Shown here: positions 33,466-42,224 of the stretch, one piece after another
Layout: each line of letters begins with the position of its first letter
Position numbering within the stretch: position 1 is the first letter of the stretch
Source: SG8-30 sp963695085
Lineage (GTDB): Bacteria > Pseudomonadota > Gammaproteobacteria > Steroidobacterales > Steroidobacteraceae
Direction: 5' to 3'
DNA: 64,000 nt
Assembly: GCA_963695085.1 (NCBI GenBank)
Contig: CAVOFV010000005.1
Location: 62,001-126,000 of the forward strand
Program-made: the position numbers and the translations under genes
Notes under the pieces: model-generated
What the model was told of the DNA's origin: nothing
Seen by the model: only the letters and a program-made list of their open reading frames with translations
Database searches by the model: none

Positions 33466-34674
33466 TCAGGCGGCGGTCGTGGGCTGCTCCCCCAATGATC
33501 GCGTCGGCAGCACGCGCAACAGCAACGCAAGGATGATGAAGGGCGCGATCAGCAGCGCGATCGCGGTCAGCAGCCCCTCGATGCCGGTAATCTCCATCTT
33601 GTAGCCCATCAGGCCCCGGAAGCTCTTCGAGAAAAGCTGGCCGCCGATGACCACGTTCCAGCGGGTGCTGAAGATGCCGAGCTGGATCAGCAGCACCGAG
33701 GTGAAATACAGCAGCTTGCGCATGTCCTCGTTGAAGCCGCCCTTGCGGGCCAACACAATCGTGGCGAGCGGCACCAGCATACCGAGCAGCACCTGCAGCA
33801 CGACCAGGTTCATGAACAGCTTCAACGAGATGAGTTCGCCGAGGATCTTCACGGATTCCTCGCTCTGGTACAGGCGGTGGATGAAATCCAGCGCCTCCAG
33901 CGAGAAATCAACGATCACCGCGTAGAACAGGAACGAGACCATCTTGTCGAGGCAGCGCATGTCCAGTTTTTCATTGCGCACCAGGCTCAGCACCATGTAC
34001 AGCAGGATCACCATGGCGATGCCCGAGACGATCGCCGACATCAGGAACACGATCGGCATCAGCACGCTGCCCCACCATGGATTCGCCTTGACCGAGCCGA
34101 AGATGAATCCCACGTAGCCGTGCAGCAGGAAGGCCGAGGGAATGCCGACGATCGTGATGATCTTGCTCGCCCGTTTGTCGAAGGCCAGGGCCGCCGGGCT
34201 CGTGTCGGTCGAGAACAGCGACAGCGACTTGTGGACCCACTTCATGAGCCCGCTACCGCGCTGGCCCAGCTCGATCAACTGATGCCGGTACTCGAACCAG
34301 ATCTCGAGCAGCAGGATGCCCATCAGGTACCAGGCGTAGACGAAACCGAACATGGCCATCGCCGACGTCAGGTTCGGCGTCAGGAAGATCTCGAAGGAGC
34401 GTTCAGGGTGGCCCAGGTGCATCAGCAGCGGAAAGGGCGCCACGATCAGGAATGCCAGCGCCGTCAGCAGGGCCAGCCGGTAGGTGGGCTGCACCTCCGC
34501 GACGTTGAACACCTTGACCAGCGAAGCGAGGATGAACGCGCCCGCAACGATGCCGGTCAGGTAGGGATAGACCACGATCAGGATCGACCAGTGGATCTCG
34601 GCCTCGTTCGGGTAGATGTAGCCGATCACCTGGCTTAGCGTGTCGGCCAGGCCGTGCGGGGCAGCGGTGCTCAT
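33466..34674 (-). CDS. NrfD/PsrC-type quinone-linked membrane subunit
   Basis: Integral membrane protein of 402 residues with about nine hydrophobic helices, e.g. LALLTALAFLIVAPFPLLMH, VLMPIVFLMSAIVSGIAMVI, LVVLQVLLGMLVPLATIVLA and LLTAIALLIAPFIILALLLR. The MHLGHPERSFEIF stretch in the second to third helix region is the NrfD signature. NrfD subunits pass electrons between quinol and an attached ferredoxin subunit. It is the third gene of an operon after the octahaem cytochrome and 4x[4Fe-4S] subunit, overlapping the latter by ATGA. No catalytic molybdopterin or other terminal subunit is adjacent. Confidence 0.88.
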   Translation of the reverse strand: MSTAAPHGLADTLSQVIGYIYPNEAEIHWSILIVVYPYLTGIVAGAFILASLVKVFNVAEVQPTYRLALLTALAFLIVAPFPLLMHLGHPERSFEIFLTPNLTSAMAMFGFVYAWYLMGILLLEIWFEYRHQLIELGQRGSGLMKWVHKSLSLFSTDTSPAALAFDKRASKIITIVGIPSAFLLHGYVGFIFGSVKANPWWGSVLMPIVFLMSAIVSGIAMVILLYMVLSLVRNEKLDMRCLDKMVSFLFYAVIVDFSLEALDFIHRLYQSEESVKILGELISLKLFMNLVVLQVLLGMLVPLATIVLARKGGFNEDMRKLLYFTSVLLIQLGIFSTRWNVVIGGQLFSKSFRGLMGYKMEITGIEGLLTAIALLIAPFIILALLLRVLPTRSLGEQPTTAA

Positions 34675-35438
34675 CGGACCTCCCCGTCGAGTTGCGCGTA
34701 ACGGACCTTGGGCTCGGTGTTGAGGTCCGGCTTGAGAACGGCGATCTTGTTCAGGCGCTCAAAACGCACCAGCCGGCTGGCACGGCTCTTCATGTCGCCG
34801 AAGATGCGCGCCTGGGTCGGGCACACCTCGACGCAGGCCGGCAGCATGCCCTTGATGATGCGGTGATAGCAGAACGTGCACTTGTCGGCGGTCTGGGTGC
34901 GGGGATCCAGGTAGCGAGCGCCGTACGGGCAGGCCTGGATGCAGTAGCGGCAGCCGATGCAGCGTTCTTCGTCGACCAGCACCACGCCGTCCTTGGTCTG
35001 GAAGGTGGCACCGACCGGACAGACCTGCACGCACGGGGGGTTGGCGCACTGGTTGCACAGCTTGGGCACGAAGAAGGTGCGCAGCACGTCGCGGTCCTCG
35101 GGACCGGGGTCGCTGCCGGGTTGGGGCTTGGTGCTGATGGACTCGACCACCGTCTCGCCGTTGCTCTTGATTGTGTAGCGCTCGACCCAGGTGCGGAAAT
35201 AGAACGGCTCCTGCGGCACGTCGTTCTCGACCTTGCAGGCCTCGACGCAGCGGTTGCAACCGATGCACTTGTCGACCTGGATGCCCATGCCGTACCAGTG
35301 GTCGGCCGGCTCGTAGCCGTTGCCGTAGGGTCCGGGATCGCCGGCCGCGAGGCCCTGCGCCTGCTGCGCGAGGGCGTGCAGCACGCCGCCGGCCGGGATG
35401 AACAGGATCATGTCCTTCAGGAACTCACGCTTGTTCAT
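34671..35438 (-). CDS. Four-cluster ferredoxin subunit (DsrO/NrfC type)
   Basis: A 255-residue iron-sulfur protein with an N-terminal signal-like segment (NKREFLKDMILFIPAGGV). Four cysteine sets can bind four [4Fe-4S] clusters: CIGCNRCVEACK, CNQCANPPCVQVCP, CIGCRYCIQACP and CTFC with CVEVCP. This is the electron conduit of complex-iron-sulfur molybdoenzyme-like and Dsr/Nrf complexes. The ATG at 35438 overlaps the TGA of the octahaem cytochrome (TGATG); the longer frame (to 35480) lies inside that gene. The order cytochrome - ferredoxin - NrfD defines the module. Confidence 0.9.
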   Translation of the reverse strand: MNKREFLKDMILFIPAGGVLHALAQQAQGLAAGDPGPYGNGYEPADHWYGMGIQVDKCIGCNRCVEACKVENDVPQEPFYFRTWVERYTIKSNGETVVESISTKPQPGSDPGPEDRDVLRTFFVPKLCNQCANPPCVQVCPVGATFQTKDGVVLVDEERCIGCRYCIQACPYGARYLDPRTQTADKCTFCYHRIIKGMLPACVEVCPTQARIFGDMKSRASRLVRFERLNKIAVLKPDLNTEPKVRYAQLDGEVR

Positions 35439-36169
35439 CAGCGTCCCTCCGGCAGGTGCGGGTAATGGCACTCCCAGCACAGGTAGGTGTCGCCGTGAGC
35501 CGCGAGGTCGACCTTGGGGGCAGACCGGTTGCGCGATTCACCACCATGGCACTGCCCGCAGAACTCGCGGTTGGCGGGCTTGCTCGGCAACGCCGTGCGC
35601 GGCTGGATCTTGTGCTGCTCGGCCGCTTCGTGACAGGTCACGCAGGGCAGCAGCGCGTGACTGGACAGCGCCTTGGTGCGCTCGATCTGTGCATGGCAGG
35701 CCGAGCACTCGGTCGGCGTTTCCGGCGGGACCGGGTCGTGCGGGTCGTGACAGGCGATGCATGGCTTGAGCGGGTTGTGGGCCGTCGGGTTGATTTGCGG
35801 GAAACCGGTAGGCCGCGACGGGTCGTAGCCGTGGCAGACCGGGCAGAACTTGCGGTCGCGCGGCGCATCCGGCTTCACGGACATCGGGTCGTTCGCATGC
35901 ACGGCGGCCGCGCCGTGGCAGGCCTCGCAGGTGACGCCCTTGTGGTAGCCGGCGCTCTTCAGGTCGAACACGTCGTCGTGGCATTGCCGGCAGGTGGCCA
36001 CACCCGCGTGTACGACGGGCGTGGCGAGTTCACGCTCGATCGTCGACGAGACGTGTTGCTCGGTGGAGAAGTACGAAGGCGGGATCACGGCGAAACGCAG
36101 CACGAGCACGACCGTGAGCAGCACGGCCACGACCACGCCGACGCGCACCACTTGTTCGGGAACTCTCAC
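35438..36169 (-). CDS. Membrane-anchored octahaem c-type cytochrome
   Basis: A 243-residue protein with an N-terminal helix (VVVAVLLTVVLVLRFAVI) and eight CXXCH haem sites: CRQCH, CEACH, CPVCH, CIACH, CSACH, CVTCH, CGQCH and CWECH. The helix probably anchors it to the inner membrane with the haems in the periplasm. The GTG at 36169 is the start (GGGGGTGAC nearby upstream). This is the first gene of the cytochrome - ferredoxin - NrfD operon. Not the NrfA, hydroxylamine oxidoreductase or OTR type by length; it looks like an electron-transfer cytochrome of the NrfB/TorC class with eight haems. Confidence 0.9.
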   Translation of the reverse strand: MRVPEQVVRVGVVVAVLLTVVLVLRFAVIPPSYFSTEQHVSSTIERELATPVVHAGVATCRQCHDDVFDLKSAGYHKGVTCEACHGAAAVHANDPMSVKPDAPRDRKFCPVCHGYDPSRPTGFPQINPTAHNPLKPCIACHDPHDPVPPETPTECSACHAQIERTKALSSHALLPCVTCHEAAEQHKIQPRTALPSKPANREFCGQCHGGESRNRSAPKVDLAAHGDTYLCWECHYPHLPEGR

Positions 36170-36347
36170 CCGTCACCCCCTCGGTCACGGGCTGACTGGG
36201 CCGCCGGCACAGAGTCCGGCCCTGGCAACTGGCGAGCGGGTCGCACCGGATGTACCAACTCGGTGCTGGCTCCCTGCGGAGCCTGGTCGGGACCCGGGCG
36301 GTTCGCCAGGATTGCCAGGTCAAGTCAGCCGTTGATGATCCCGGACG

Positions 36348-36409
36348 ATGTTAGGTTGCCCCCGCGGCCCTTCCTCTAGGTAATTTCACCGCGCCGCTAG
36401 GTATTTTCA
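36348..36409 (-). promoter_or_regulatory. Putative activator site and promoter of the cytochrome operon
   Basis: Two 13-bp direct repeats, minus-strand TGAAATTACCTAG (36376-36388) and TGAAAATACCTAG (36397-36409), lie 21 bp apart, on the same helix face. A minus-strand TAACAT (36348-36353) is a possible -10. If that is right the repeats are centred near -41 and -62, typical for an activator. The upstream repeat overlaps the stop codon of the cysteine-synthase-like gene. Confidence 0.4.
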
Positions 36410-37450
36410 ACCTGGCGGCCGACACGGCTCGCATGCGCGCGGGATGGCGCGAAAGCCGAGCAGTTCGACGGCGGGCGCCAGAAAGCCATCCCGCACCGGC
36501 TCATCGCGCATCAGGTCGGTGGTCAGGTACTTCTTGTTGGAATCCGGGAACACCGTCACGACCACGCTGTCGTCGCCCAGTTCGTCGCCCAGCTGCAGCG
36601 CGCCCAGCAGGTTGGCGCCGGACGAGATGCCGGCGCCGATGCCGATCTCGCCGGCCAGCTTCTGCGCCATGATGATCGCGTCGCCATCGTCGACGTCGAT
36701 GATCGAGTCCAGAAAGGCGAGGTCCACGATCGCCGGGATGAACTCGTCGGAGATTCCCTGTACGCGGTGCCGGCCCACCTTGTGGCCCATGGAAAGCGTC
36801 GGTGAATTGGCCGGCTCGAGCGGATGCACGCGGCACTTCGGGTTCATCCTGCGCAGGTACCTGCCGACGCCCATCACGGTACCGCCGGTGCCGACCCCGG
36901 CGACGAAGGCATCGCAGCCGAGACCCAGCGACTGCAGTTGCAGCCAGATTTCCGGCCCGGTCGAGGCCTCGTGCGCGGCGCAGTTGTCATCGTTCGAGAA
37001 CTGTCTCGGCAGGAAGATGTCATGGCTGGCGGCGGCGAGCGCCTCGGCCTTGGCGATGGCGCCGACGAATCCGCCGTCTGCGGCGCTGACGAGGTGGATG
37101 CTGGCGCCAAGGCTGCGCATCAGGTTGATGCGTTCGCTGCTCATCCAGTCCGGCATGAAGATCGCGACCGGGTGCCCCAGCGCGCGGCCGATGGCTGCGA
37201 TCGCGATGCCGGTGTTGCCGCTGGTCGCCTCGATGATGAGGTCGCCCGGCTTGAGCGCCCGTGCCGCATAGCCGCACTCGATGACATGCAGGGCCATGCG
37301 GTCCTTGATGCTGCCGGTCATGTTGAAGTTCTCGGCCTTGGCGTACACCGTGCGCGACCGGCCCCGGAACCGCAGCTCGATGGCCAGCATCGGCGTGTTG
37401 CCGACCATGCATCGGAGGTTCTGCGCGCGGCTGCCGGCGGTCTGTCGCAA
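36407..37450 (-). CDS. Cysteine synthase / cystathionine beta-synthase family protein
   Basis: Fold type II PLP enzyme. The PLP lysine is in NFNMTGSIKDRMALHV, with EATSGNTGIAIAAIG (phosphate cup) and GVGTGGTVMGVGRYL. The chain resembles the O-acetylserine sulfhydrylase-like family common in Xanthomonas relatives, in which GNTPMLAIELRFRGR follows a short N-terminus. No ATG fits: the first ATG (37408, MVGNTPML) cuts into the conserved region, so I propose the TTG at 37450 with GGGGAT upstream, giving 347 residues. The substrate (O-acetylserine, O-phosphoserine or homocysteine) is unknown. The longer open frame to 38197 is antisense to the peptidase gene. Confidence 0.8.
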   Translation of the reverse strand: MRQTAGSRAQNLRCMVGNTPMLAIELRFRGRSRTVYAKAENFNMTGSIKDRMALHVIECGYAARALKPGDLIIEATSGNTGIAIAAIGRALGHPVAIFMPDWMSSERINLMRSLGASIHLVSAADGGFVGAIAKAEALAAASHDIFLPRQFSNDDNCAAHEASTGPEIWLQLQSLGLGCDAFVAGVGTGGTVMGVGRYLRRMNPKCRVHPLEPANSPTLSMGHKVGRHRVQGISDEFIPAIVDLAFLDSIIDVDDGDAIIMAQKLAGEIGIGAGISSGANLLGALQLGDELGDDSVVVTVFPDSNKKYLTTDLMRDEPVRDGFLAPAVELLGFRAIPRACEPCRPPG

Positions 37451-37552
37451 CGTGATCCCCAGGTCCTCGGCCAGGTGACGGTGGCCGCCGCTGCGGGCAG
37501 CGCCGGGCAGGCGCAGTCTAGGGTGGCCGGCGCAGCCGGGCAAAGCGCGGGC

Positions 37553-37570
37553 ATTGCGGTTTACCGCAAT
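37553..37570. promoter_or_regulatory. Perfect inverted repeat between divergent genes
   Basis: ATTGCGGT TT ACCGCAAT, two 8-bp arms with a two-base centre, in the gap between the cysteine-synthase-like gene and the S9 peptidase. A dimeric repressor operator is a reasonable guess; no regulator is named. Confidence 0.35.
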
Positions 37571-37679
37571 CGCGCATGCCATCGCGGCAGTGCCGCCCCC
37601 TCCGTGCACGGCGCATCGCGCCGTCGTTCCTGCGGGGCTAAACTGACGCCATTCCATGCGTCCTGCTCTGGAGACCGCC

Positions 37680-39725
37680 ATGCGCCACGCGCTGTTGCCG
37701 ACCCTGATCGCCCTGCTGCCGTTGTTCGCCACGACCTCGCTCGCGTCCGCCGCGACACATCCGGTCGGGATCCGTGACCTGGTCGCCTTCCAGCGGCTCA
37801 GCGAGCCCGCCGTCGCGCCCGATGGCCAGCGCATCGCCTTCACCGTGTCCGCATTGGATCTCGACGGCAACAAGCGCCGCACCGACATCTGGGTCGTGGG
37901 GGTGGACGGCTCGAATGCGCGGCCGCTGACGCGGGATCCCGCGTCGGATTCATCGCCCGCCTGGGGGCCGGACGGCAAGGCGGTCTGGTTCCTGTCAACG
38001 CGGTCCGGCTCGGCGCAGGTATGGCGCATCCCGGTGGACGGCGGCGAGGCGTCGCAGGCGACGCAGTTGCCGCTGGATGTCGGCGCGTTCCGGCTGTCGC
38101 CGGACGGCACGCGCCTGGCGGTCGCGATGGACGTGTATCCGGACCTTGCGACGGCGCAGGCAACCAAGGACCGGCTCGACGGGCGGGCCAAGGCCAAGGC
38201 CAGCGGCCGCCTCTACGAGCAGCTGCTGTACCGGCACTGGGACACCTGGAAGGATGGCCGGCGGTCGCACATCTTCGTGGTGCCGGCGGCCGGCGGCGAG
38301 GCTGTGGACCTGATGCGCGGCATGCAGGCCGACTCGCCCTCGAAGCCGTTCGGCGGTGCCGCCGAGTTCGCGTTCACGCCGGACGGGCAGGGCGTCGTGT
38401 TCACCGCCCGCGACGCCGGGCGCGAGGAGGCCTGGTCGACCAATCTAGACCTGTGGCTGGCACGTGCCGATGGCTCGGTGCCGCCGCGACAGCTGACAGC
38501 CGGGTACGCGGCCACCGACACCACGCCGGTCTTCTCGCCCGACGGCAGGACGCTCGCCTGGCTGGCCATGCGTCGCGCCGGCTACGAGGCGGACCGGTAC
38601 CGCATCATCACGATGCGCTGGCCGGACGGCCCGCAACGGGTGCTGACCGAGGACTGGGACCGCTCGCCCGGCTCGATTACATGGTCGCGCGACGGCCGTT
38701 CGATCCTCGCGACCGCCGATCACCTGGGCCACCAGGCACTGTTCGCCGTGGACGCTGGTTCGGGCGCGGTGCGCGAGCTGATCGTGCAGGGCCACGTGCG
38801 CGACCCCGCCGACGCGGGCGGACGAATCGTCTTCGGCTACGATCACTTCAGGTCGCCGGTCGAACTGCACTCGGCAAAGCCGGACGGGTCGGGCCTGCGC
38901 CGGCTGACCTCGCTCAATGACGAGGCGCTGGCGGCGGTGCGCACCGGCGAGCCGGAGCAGTTCAGGTTCAAGGGCGCGGCGGACGACACGGTGTACGGCT
39001 GGATCGTCAAACCGGTGGACTTCGACCCGGCGAAGAAGTATCCGGTCGCGTTCATGATCCACGGCGGGCCGCAGGGCTCGTGGTCCAACGACTTCCATTA
39101 CCGCTGGAACCCGCAGATGTACGCGGGGGCAGGCTACGCGGTCGTGATGATCGACTTTCACGGCTCGACCGGTTACGGGCAGGCCTTCACCGACGCAATC
39201 CGCGGCGACTGGGGCGGCAAGCCTCTCGAGGACCTGCAGATGGGTCTGGCCGCGGCGCTGGAAAGATATCCGTGGATGGACGGCGGTCGCGTGTGCGCGC
39301 TCGGCGCCTCCTACGGCGGCTACATGATCAACTGGATCGCGGGCAACTGGCCGGACCGCTTCCGCTGCCTGGTGAACCACGACGGCAACCTCGACGAGCG
39401 CTTTGCCTACTTCGACACCGAGGAACTGTGGTTCCCCGAGTGGGACCACCACGGCACGCCGTGGGACAATCCGCAGGGCTTTGCAAAGCACAATCCGATC
39501 GATCACATCGCAAAGTGGCAGACGCCCATGCTGGTGATTCACGGTGCGCTCGACTTCCGGGTGGTGGACACGCAGGGCATGGCGACCTTCACGGCGCTGC
39601 AGCGCCGCGGCATCCCGTCCAAGTTCCTGTACTTCCCGGACGAGAACCACTGGGTGCTGAAGCCGCACAACAGCATCCTGTGGCATGACACGGTGCTGGC
39701 GTGGCTGGCGGAATGGACGAAGTGA
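37680..39725 (+). CDS. Secreted S9 family prolyl oligopeptidase
   Basis: An alpha/beta-hydrolase serine peptidase of 681 residues, exported by a signal peptide (ALLPTLIALLPLFATTSLAS, then AATHPV). The N-terminal half is a beta-propeller with WD-like blades (DGQRIAFTVS, SPDGTRLAVAM, SPDGRTLAWLA). The C-terminal catalytic domain has the nucleophile GASYGGYM, Asp in HGALDFRV and His in DENHWVLK. This is the dipeptidyl/oligopeptidase type of gammaproteobacteria. The start MRHALLPT at 37680 has GGAG eight bases before; the frame is open from 37656. Divergent from the cysteine-synthase-like gene. Confidence 0.9.
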   Translation: MRHALLPTLIALLPLFATTSLASAATHPVGIRDLVAFQRLSEPAVAPDGQRIAFTVSALDLDGNKRRTDIWVVGVDGSNARPLTRDPASDSSPAWGPDGKAVWFLSTRSGSAQVWRIPVDGGEASQATQLPLDVGAFRLSPDGTRLAVAMDVYPDLATAQATKDRLDGRAKAKASGRLYEQLLYRHWDTWKDGRRSHIFVVPAAGGEAVDLMRGMQADSPSKPFGGAAEFAFTPDGQGVVFTARDAGREEAWSTNLDLWLARADGSVPPRQLTAGYAATDTTPVFSPDGRTLAWLAMRRAGYEADRYRIITMRWPDGPQRVLTEDWDRSPGSITWSRDGRSILATADHLGHQALFAVDAGSGAVRELIVQGHVRDPADAGGRIVFGYDHFRSPVELHSAKPDGSGLRRLTSLNDEALAAVRTGEPEQFRFKGAADDTVYGWIVKPVDFDPAKKYPVAFMIHGGPQGSWSNDFHYRWNPQMYAGAGYAVVMIDFHGSTGYGQAFTDAIRGDWGGKPLEDLQMGLAAALERYPWMDGGRVCALGASYGGYMINWIAGNWPDRFRCLVNHDGNLDERFAYFDTEELWFPEWDHHGTPWDNPQGFAKHNPIDHIAKWQTPMLVIHGALDFRVVDTQGMATFTALQRRGIPSKFLYFPDENHWVLKPHNSILWHDTVLAWLAEWTK

Positions 39726-40010
39726 GCAGGACAGGTCGGGCCCCACACGGGGTCTGACCCCTGCAGAGCGCCGGTGACGACAGGACCTTTCATAAGCCCG
39801 GGCGGTTGACCGCGCCCAGGTACGCGATTCCACCGAATCTCGGCCTTTGCACCCTGTGCTATGGTCGTGTGGCGGGTACATAGGCGCGCCGAGCGCATTG
39901 TTGCGCCCGCGCGCGATCATCAGCGCGCACGCGGCGACGTGCCGCCGGAGGCCGCCGACCGCCGTCGCGGACGCTCCGGGCGCGCGAGACAGACCGGAAG
40001 GGCGACACAG

Positions 40011-42224
40011 ATGGAAATTCGCTTGCATGGCCGTGGCGGACAGGGAGGGGTCACCTGCGCGAAGATCGTGGCCGCCGTGCACGCCCGCCTGGGCAAGAGC
40101 GTGCAGACCTTCGGCGACTACGCGAGCGAGCGCACGGGTGCGCCGGTGCGCGCCTACACGCGCGTGTCGGACCAGCACATCACGAACCGCAACAAGGTGT
40201 ACCGGCCCGATCACGTGCTGGTGCTGGACAATACCCTGCTCGGCGACGAGGTGGTCTCCGGGCTGAGCGCTGGCGGAACATTGATCGTCGATTCGCCGCA
40301 GCCGCCGGCCGCCTTCGCGGCACGCTTCGGCGCCTTTCGCATCGCGACCGTCGATGCGACCGGCATCGCCCGGCGCCACGGCATCGGCACGCGTTCCCTG
40401 GTGATCGTCAACACGACCATCGCGGGCGCCTACGCGCGCGCGCTCGAGGTGCCGCTCGCGGTGCTGGAGCAGACCTACCGCGAGCTCGGTTTCAGCAGCA
40501 ACTTCGATGCGGCCCGGGAGGCCTACGAATCGGTGCGCATCGACGAGCCGTCGGCGGTGAAGGACGGCGAAGGTGCGGGCAACGGTGCCGGTGCGCCGGC
40601 CGACGTGCTGGCCCTGACGGCGCACCGTGAGAGTCTGCCGACCCAGCTGAAGACCGGCAGCTGGCGCGTGTTGACGCCGCGCTACGTGCAGAACCTGGCA
40701 CCCTGCAGCGCCTTCTGTCCGGCCGGCAACGACGTCATCGGCTTCATCCAGGACGCGGTACGAAAGGGCACTGCCGAGGCCGCGGCCACGCTCGGCAGGA
40801 CCTCGGCGCTCGCCGCGACCTGCGGTCGCGTCTGCCCGGCGCCGTGCATGGACGGCTGCAATCGCGTTGAGTACGACGGCGCCGTCAATATCCGCGGCCT
40901 CGAGCGGTGGATCGCCGACCAGGTGCCGGTGGCGCACAAGGACAGGAAGGCCTGTGACGCGCCGCGCCGGTTCGCGGTACTGGGCGGTGGTCCGGCGGGC
41001 TTGAGCGCCGCCTACGAGCTGGTCCGCGAAGGGCACGACGTGACGCTGTTCGACGCAGAACAGGAACTGGGCGGCGTGCTGCGCACCGGCATCCCTAGCT
41101 ACCGGTTGCCGCGCGACGTGCTCGACCGCGAAGTCGCGGGGATCCTGGCGCTGGGCGTCAACGTGAAGCGTGGCCGCAGGCTGGCAGTCCAGGAAGTTGC
41201 CGGGCTGGCCGCGGATTACGACGCGGTGGTGCTGGCCACCGGCCTGCAGCGGCTGCGCGGCCTCAAGGCGCCGGGCGCCGGGCTGGACGGCGTGCAGCAG
41301 GGCATCGAGTTCCTGCACCGGGTGAACCTGCAAGGCGGCGTGCGGCTGCGGGGCCACGTGGTGGTGCTGGGCGGCGGCAACACGGCCATGGACTGCGCCC
41401 GCAGCGCGCTGCGCAGCGGCGCCGATCGGGTGACCATTGCCTACCGGCGCACCGACCGGGAGATGCCGGCCATCGCCGAGGAAGTGCACGAGGCGGTGGA
41501 GGAGGGCGTGCGCATGCTGTTCCTGCGCCAGCCCGTCGCCTTTCACGGCAACGGCGCCGTCGCGGCGGTCGAACTGGCCGAAGTGACCATGGGCGAACCC
41601 GACGCAGGCGGGCGGCGCGCGCCGGTCGTGAGTTCGCGCACCGAGCGGCTCGGCTGCGATGCGGTGATCCTGGCGCTGGGACAGAGCGCCGACGTAACGC
41701 TGCTGCCGCCGGGCTGGACGCTGGCCGAAGGCCGCGTCGTGACCGAGTCAGGTCCTTTGAATGTGTTCGCGGCGGGCGACTTCTCGACCGGTGACGGCAC
41801 GGTGACCCACGCCATCGGCGACGGACGCCGCGCCGCGGGCCGCGCCATGCAGGCGCTCGGCCTCGACGTTACGGTGTTCGAGCGGCCGGACCGCAAGAAG
41901 GCGGTGCCGGCGACCGACATCCGCTTCGACCACTTTATGGGCGTCGCGGCGACGCACGCGCCGTGCCGGCCCGCCGAGCTGCGATTGCGCGACTTCGCCG
42001 AAGTGCGCGCCGCACTGCCCGACGCGCTGGAGGCGCACCGCTGCTTCTCCTGCGGCCAGTGCACCGAGTGCGACACCTGCCTCGTGTACTGCCCGGAAGG
42101 CATCGTGCGCCGCAAGACCGGCGGCTACGACATCGACTACACGTTCTGCAAGGGTTGCGGGATCTGCGCGGTCGAATGCCCGCGCAAGGCCCTGGAAATG
42201 GTGGAACCATGCCCGTCGAACTGA
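40011..42224 (+). CDS. 2-oxoacid oxidoreductase gamma subunit fused to NAD(P)H/FAD (GltD-like) and ferredoxin (delta) domains
   Basis: A 737-residue, three-part fusion. Residues 1 to about 185 are the gamma subunit (IRLHGRGGQGGVTCAKI). About 225-630 is a GltD/NfnB-like flavoprotein: N-terminal cysteines for [4Fe-4S] (CSAFCPAG, CGRVCPAPC), FAD fold FAVLGGGPAGLSAAYE, NAD(P)H fold VVVLGGGNTAMDCA and the closing GDFSTGDGTVTHAIGDG. About 670-725 is a two-cluster ferredoxin (CFSCGQCTECDTCLVYCP, CKGCGICAVECP), the delta part. It resembles the PadE/PadH/PadF parts of phenylglyoxylate:NAD oxidoreductase. Start at MEIRLHG (40011); the open frame reaches 39861. It overlaps the alpha gene by 16 bases. 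Confidence 0.88.
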   Translation: MEIRLHGRGGQGGVTCAKIVAAVHARLGKSVQTFGDYASERTGAPVRAYTRVSDQHITNRNKVYRPDHVLVLDNTLLGDEVVSGLSAGGTLIVDSPQPPAAFAARFGAFRIATVDATGIARRHGIGTRSLVIVNTTIAGAYARALEVPLAVLEQTYRELGFSSNFDAAREAYESVRIDEPSAVKDGEGAGNGAGAPADVLALTAHRESLPTQLKTGSWRVLTPRYVQNLAPCSAFCPAGNDVIGFIQDAVRKGTAEAAATLGRTSALAATCGRVCPAPCMDGCNRVEYDGAVNIRGLERWIADQVPVAHKDRKACDAPRRFAVLGGGPAGLSAAYELVREGHDVTLFDAEQELGGVLRTGIPSYRLPRDVLDREVAGILALGVNVKRGRRLAVQEVAGLAADYDAVVLATGLQRLRGLKAPGAGLDGVQQGIEFLHRVNLQGGVRLRGHVVVLGGGNTAMDCARSALRSGADRVTIAYRRTDREMPAIAEEVHEAVEEGVRMLFLRQPVAFHGNGAVAAVELAEVTMGEPDAGGRRAPVVSSRTERLGCDAVILALGQSADVTLLPPGWTLAEGRVVTESGPLNVFAAGDFSTGDGTVTHAIGDGRRAAGRAMQALGLDVTVFERPDRKKAVPATDIRFDHFMGVAATHAPCRPAELRLRDFAEVRAALPDALEAHRCFSCGQCTECDTCLVYCPEGIVRRKTGGYDIDYTFCKGCGICAVECPRKALEMVEPCPSN

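Noticed and set aside
38445..41546. A 1033-codon minus-strand open frame
   Set aside because: It lies antisense to the S9 peptidase and the oxidoreductase fusion, has no start signal and is unlike any family I know.
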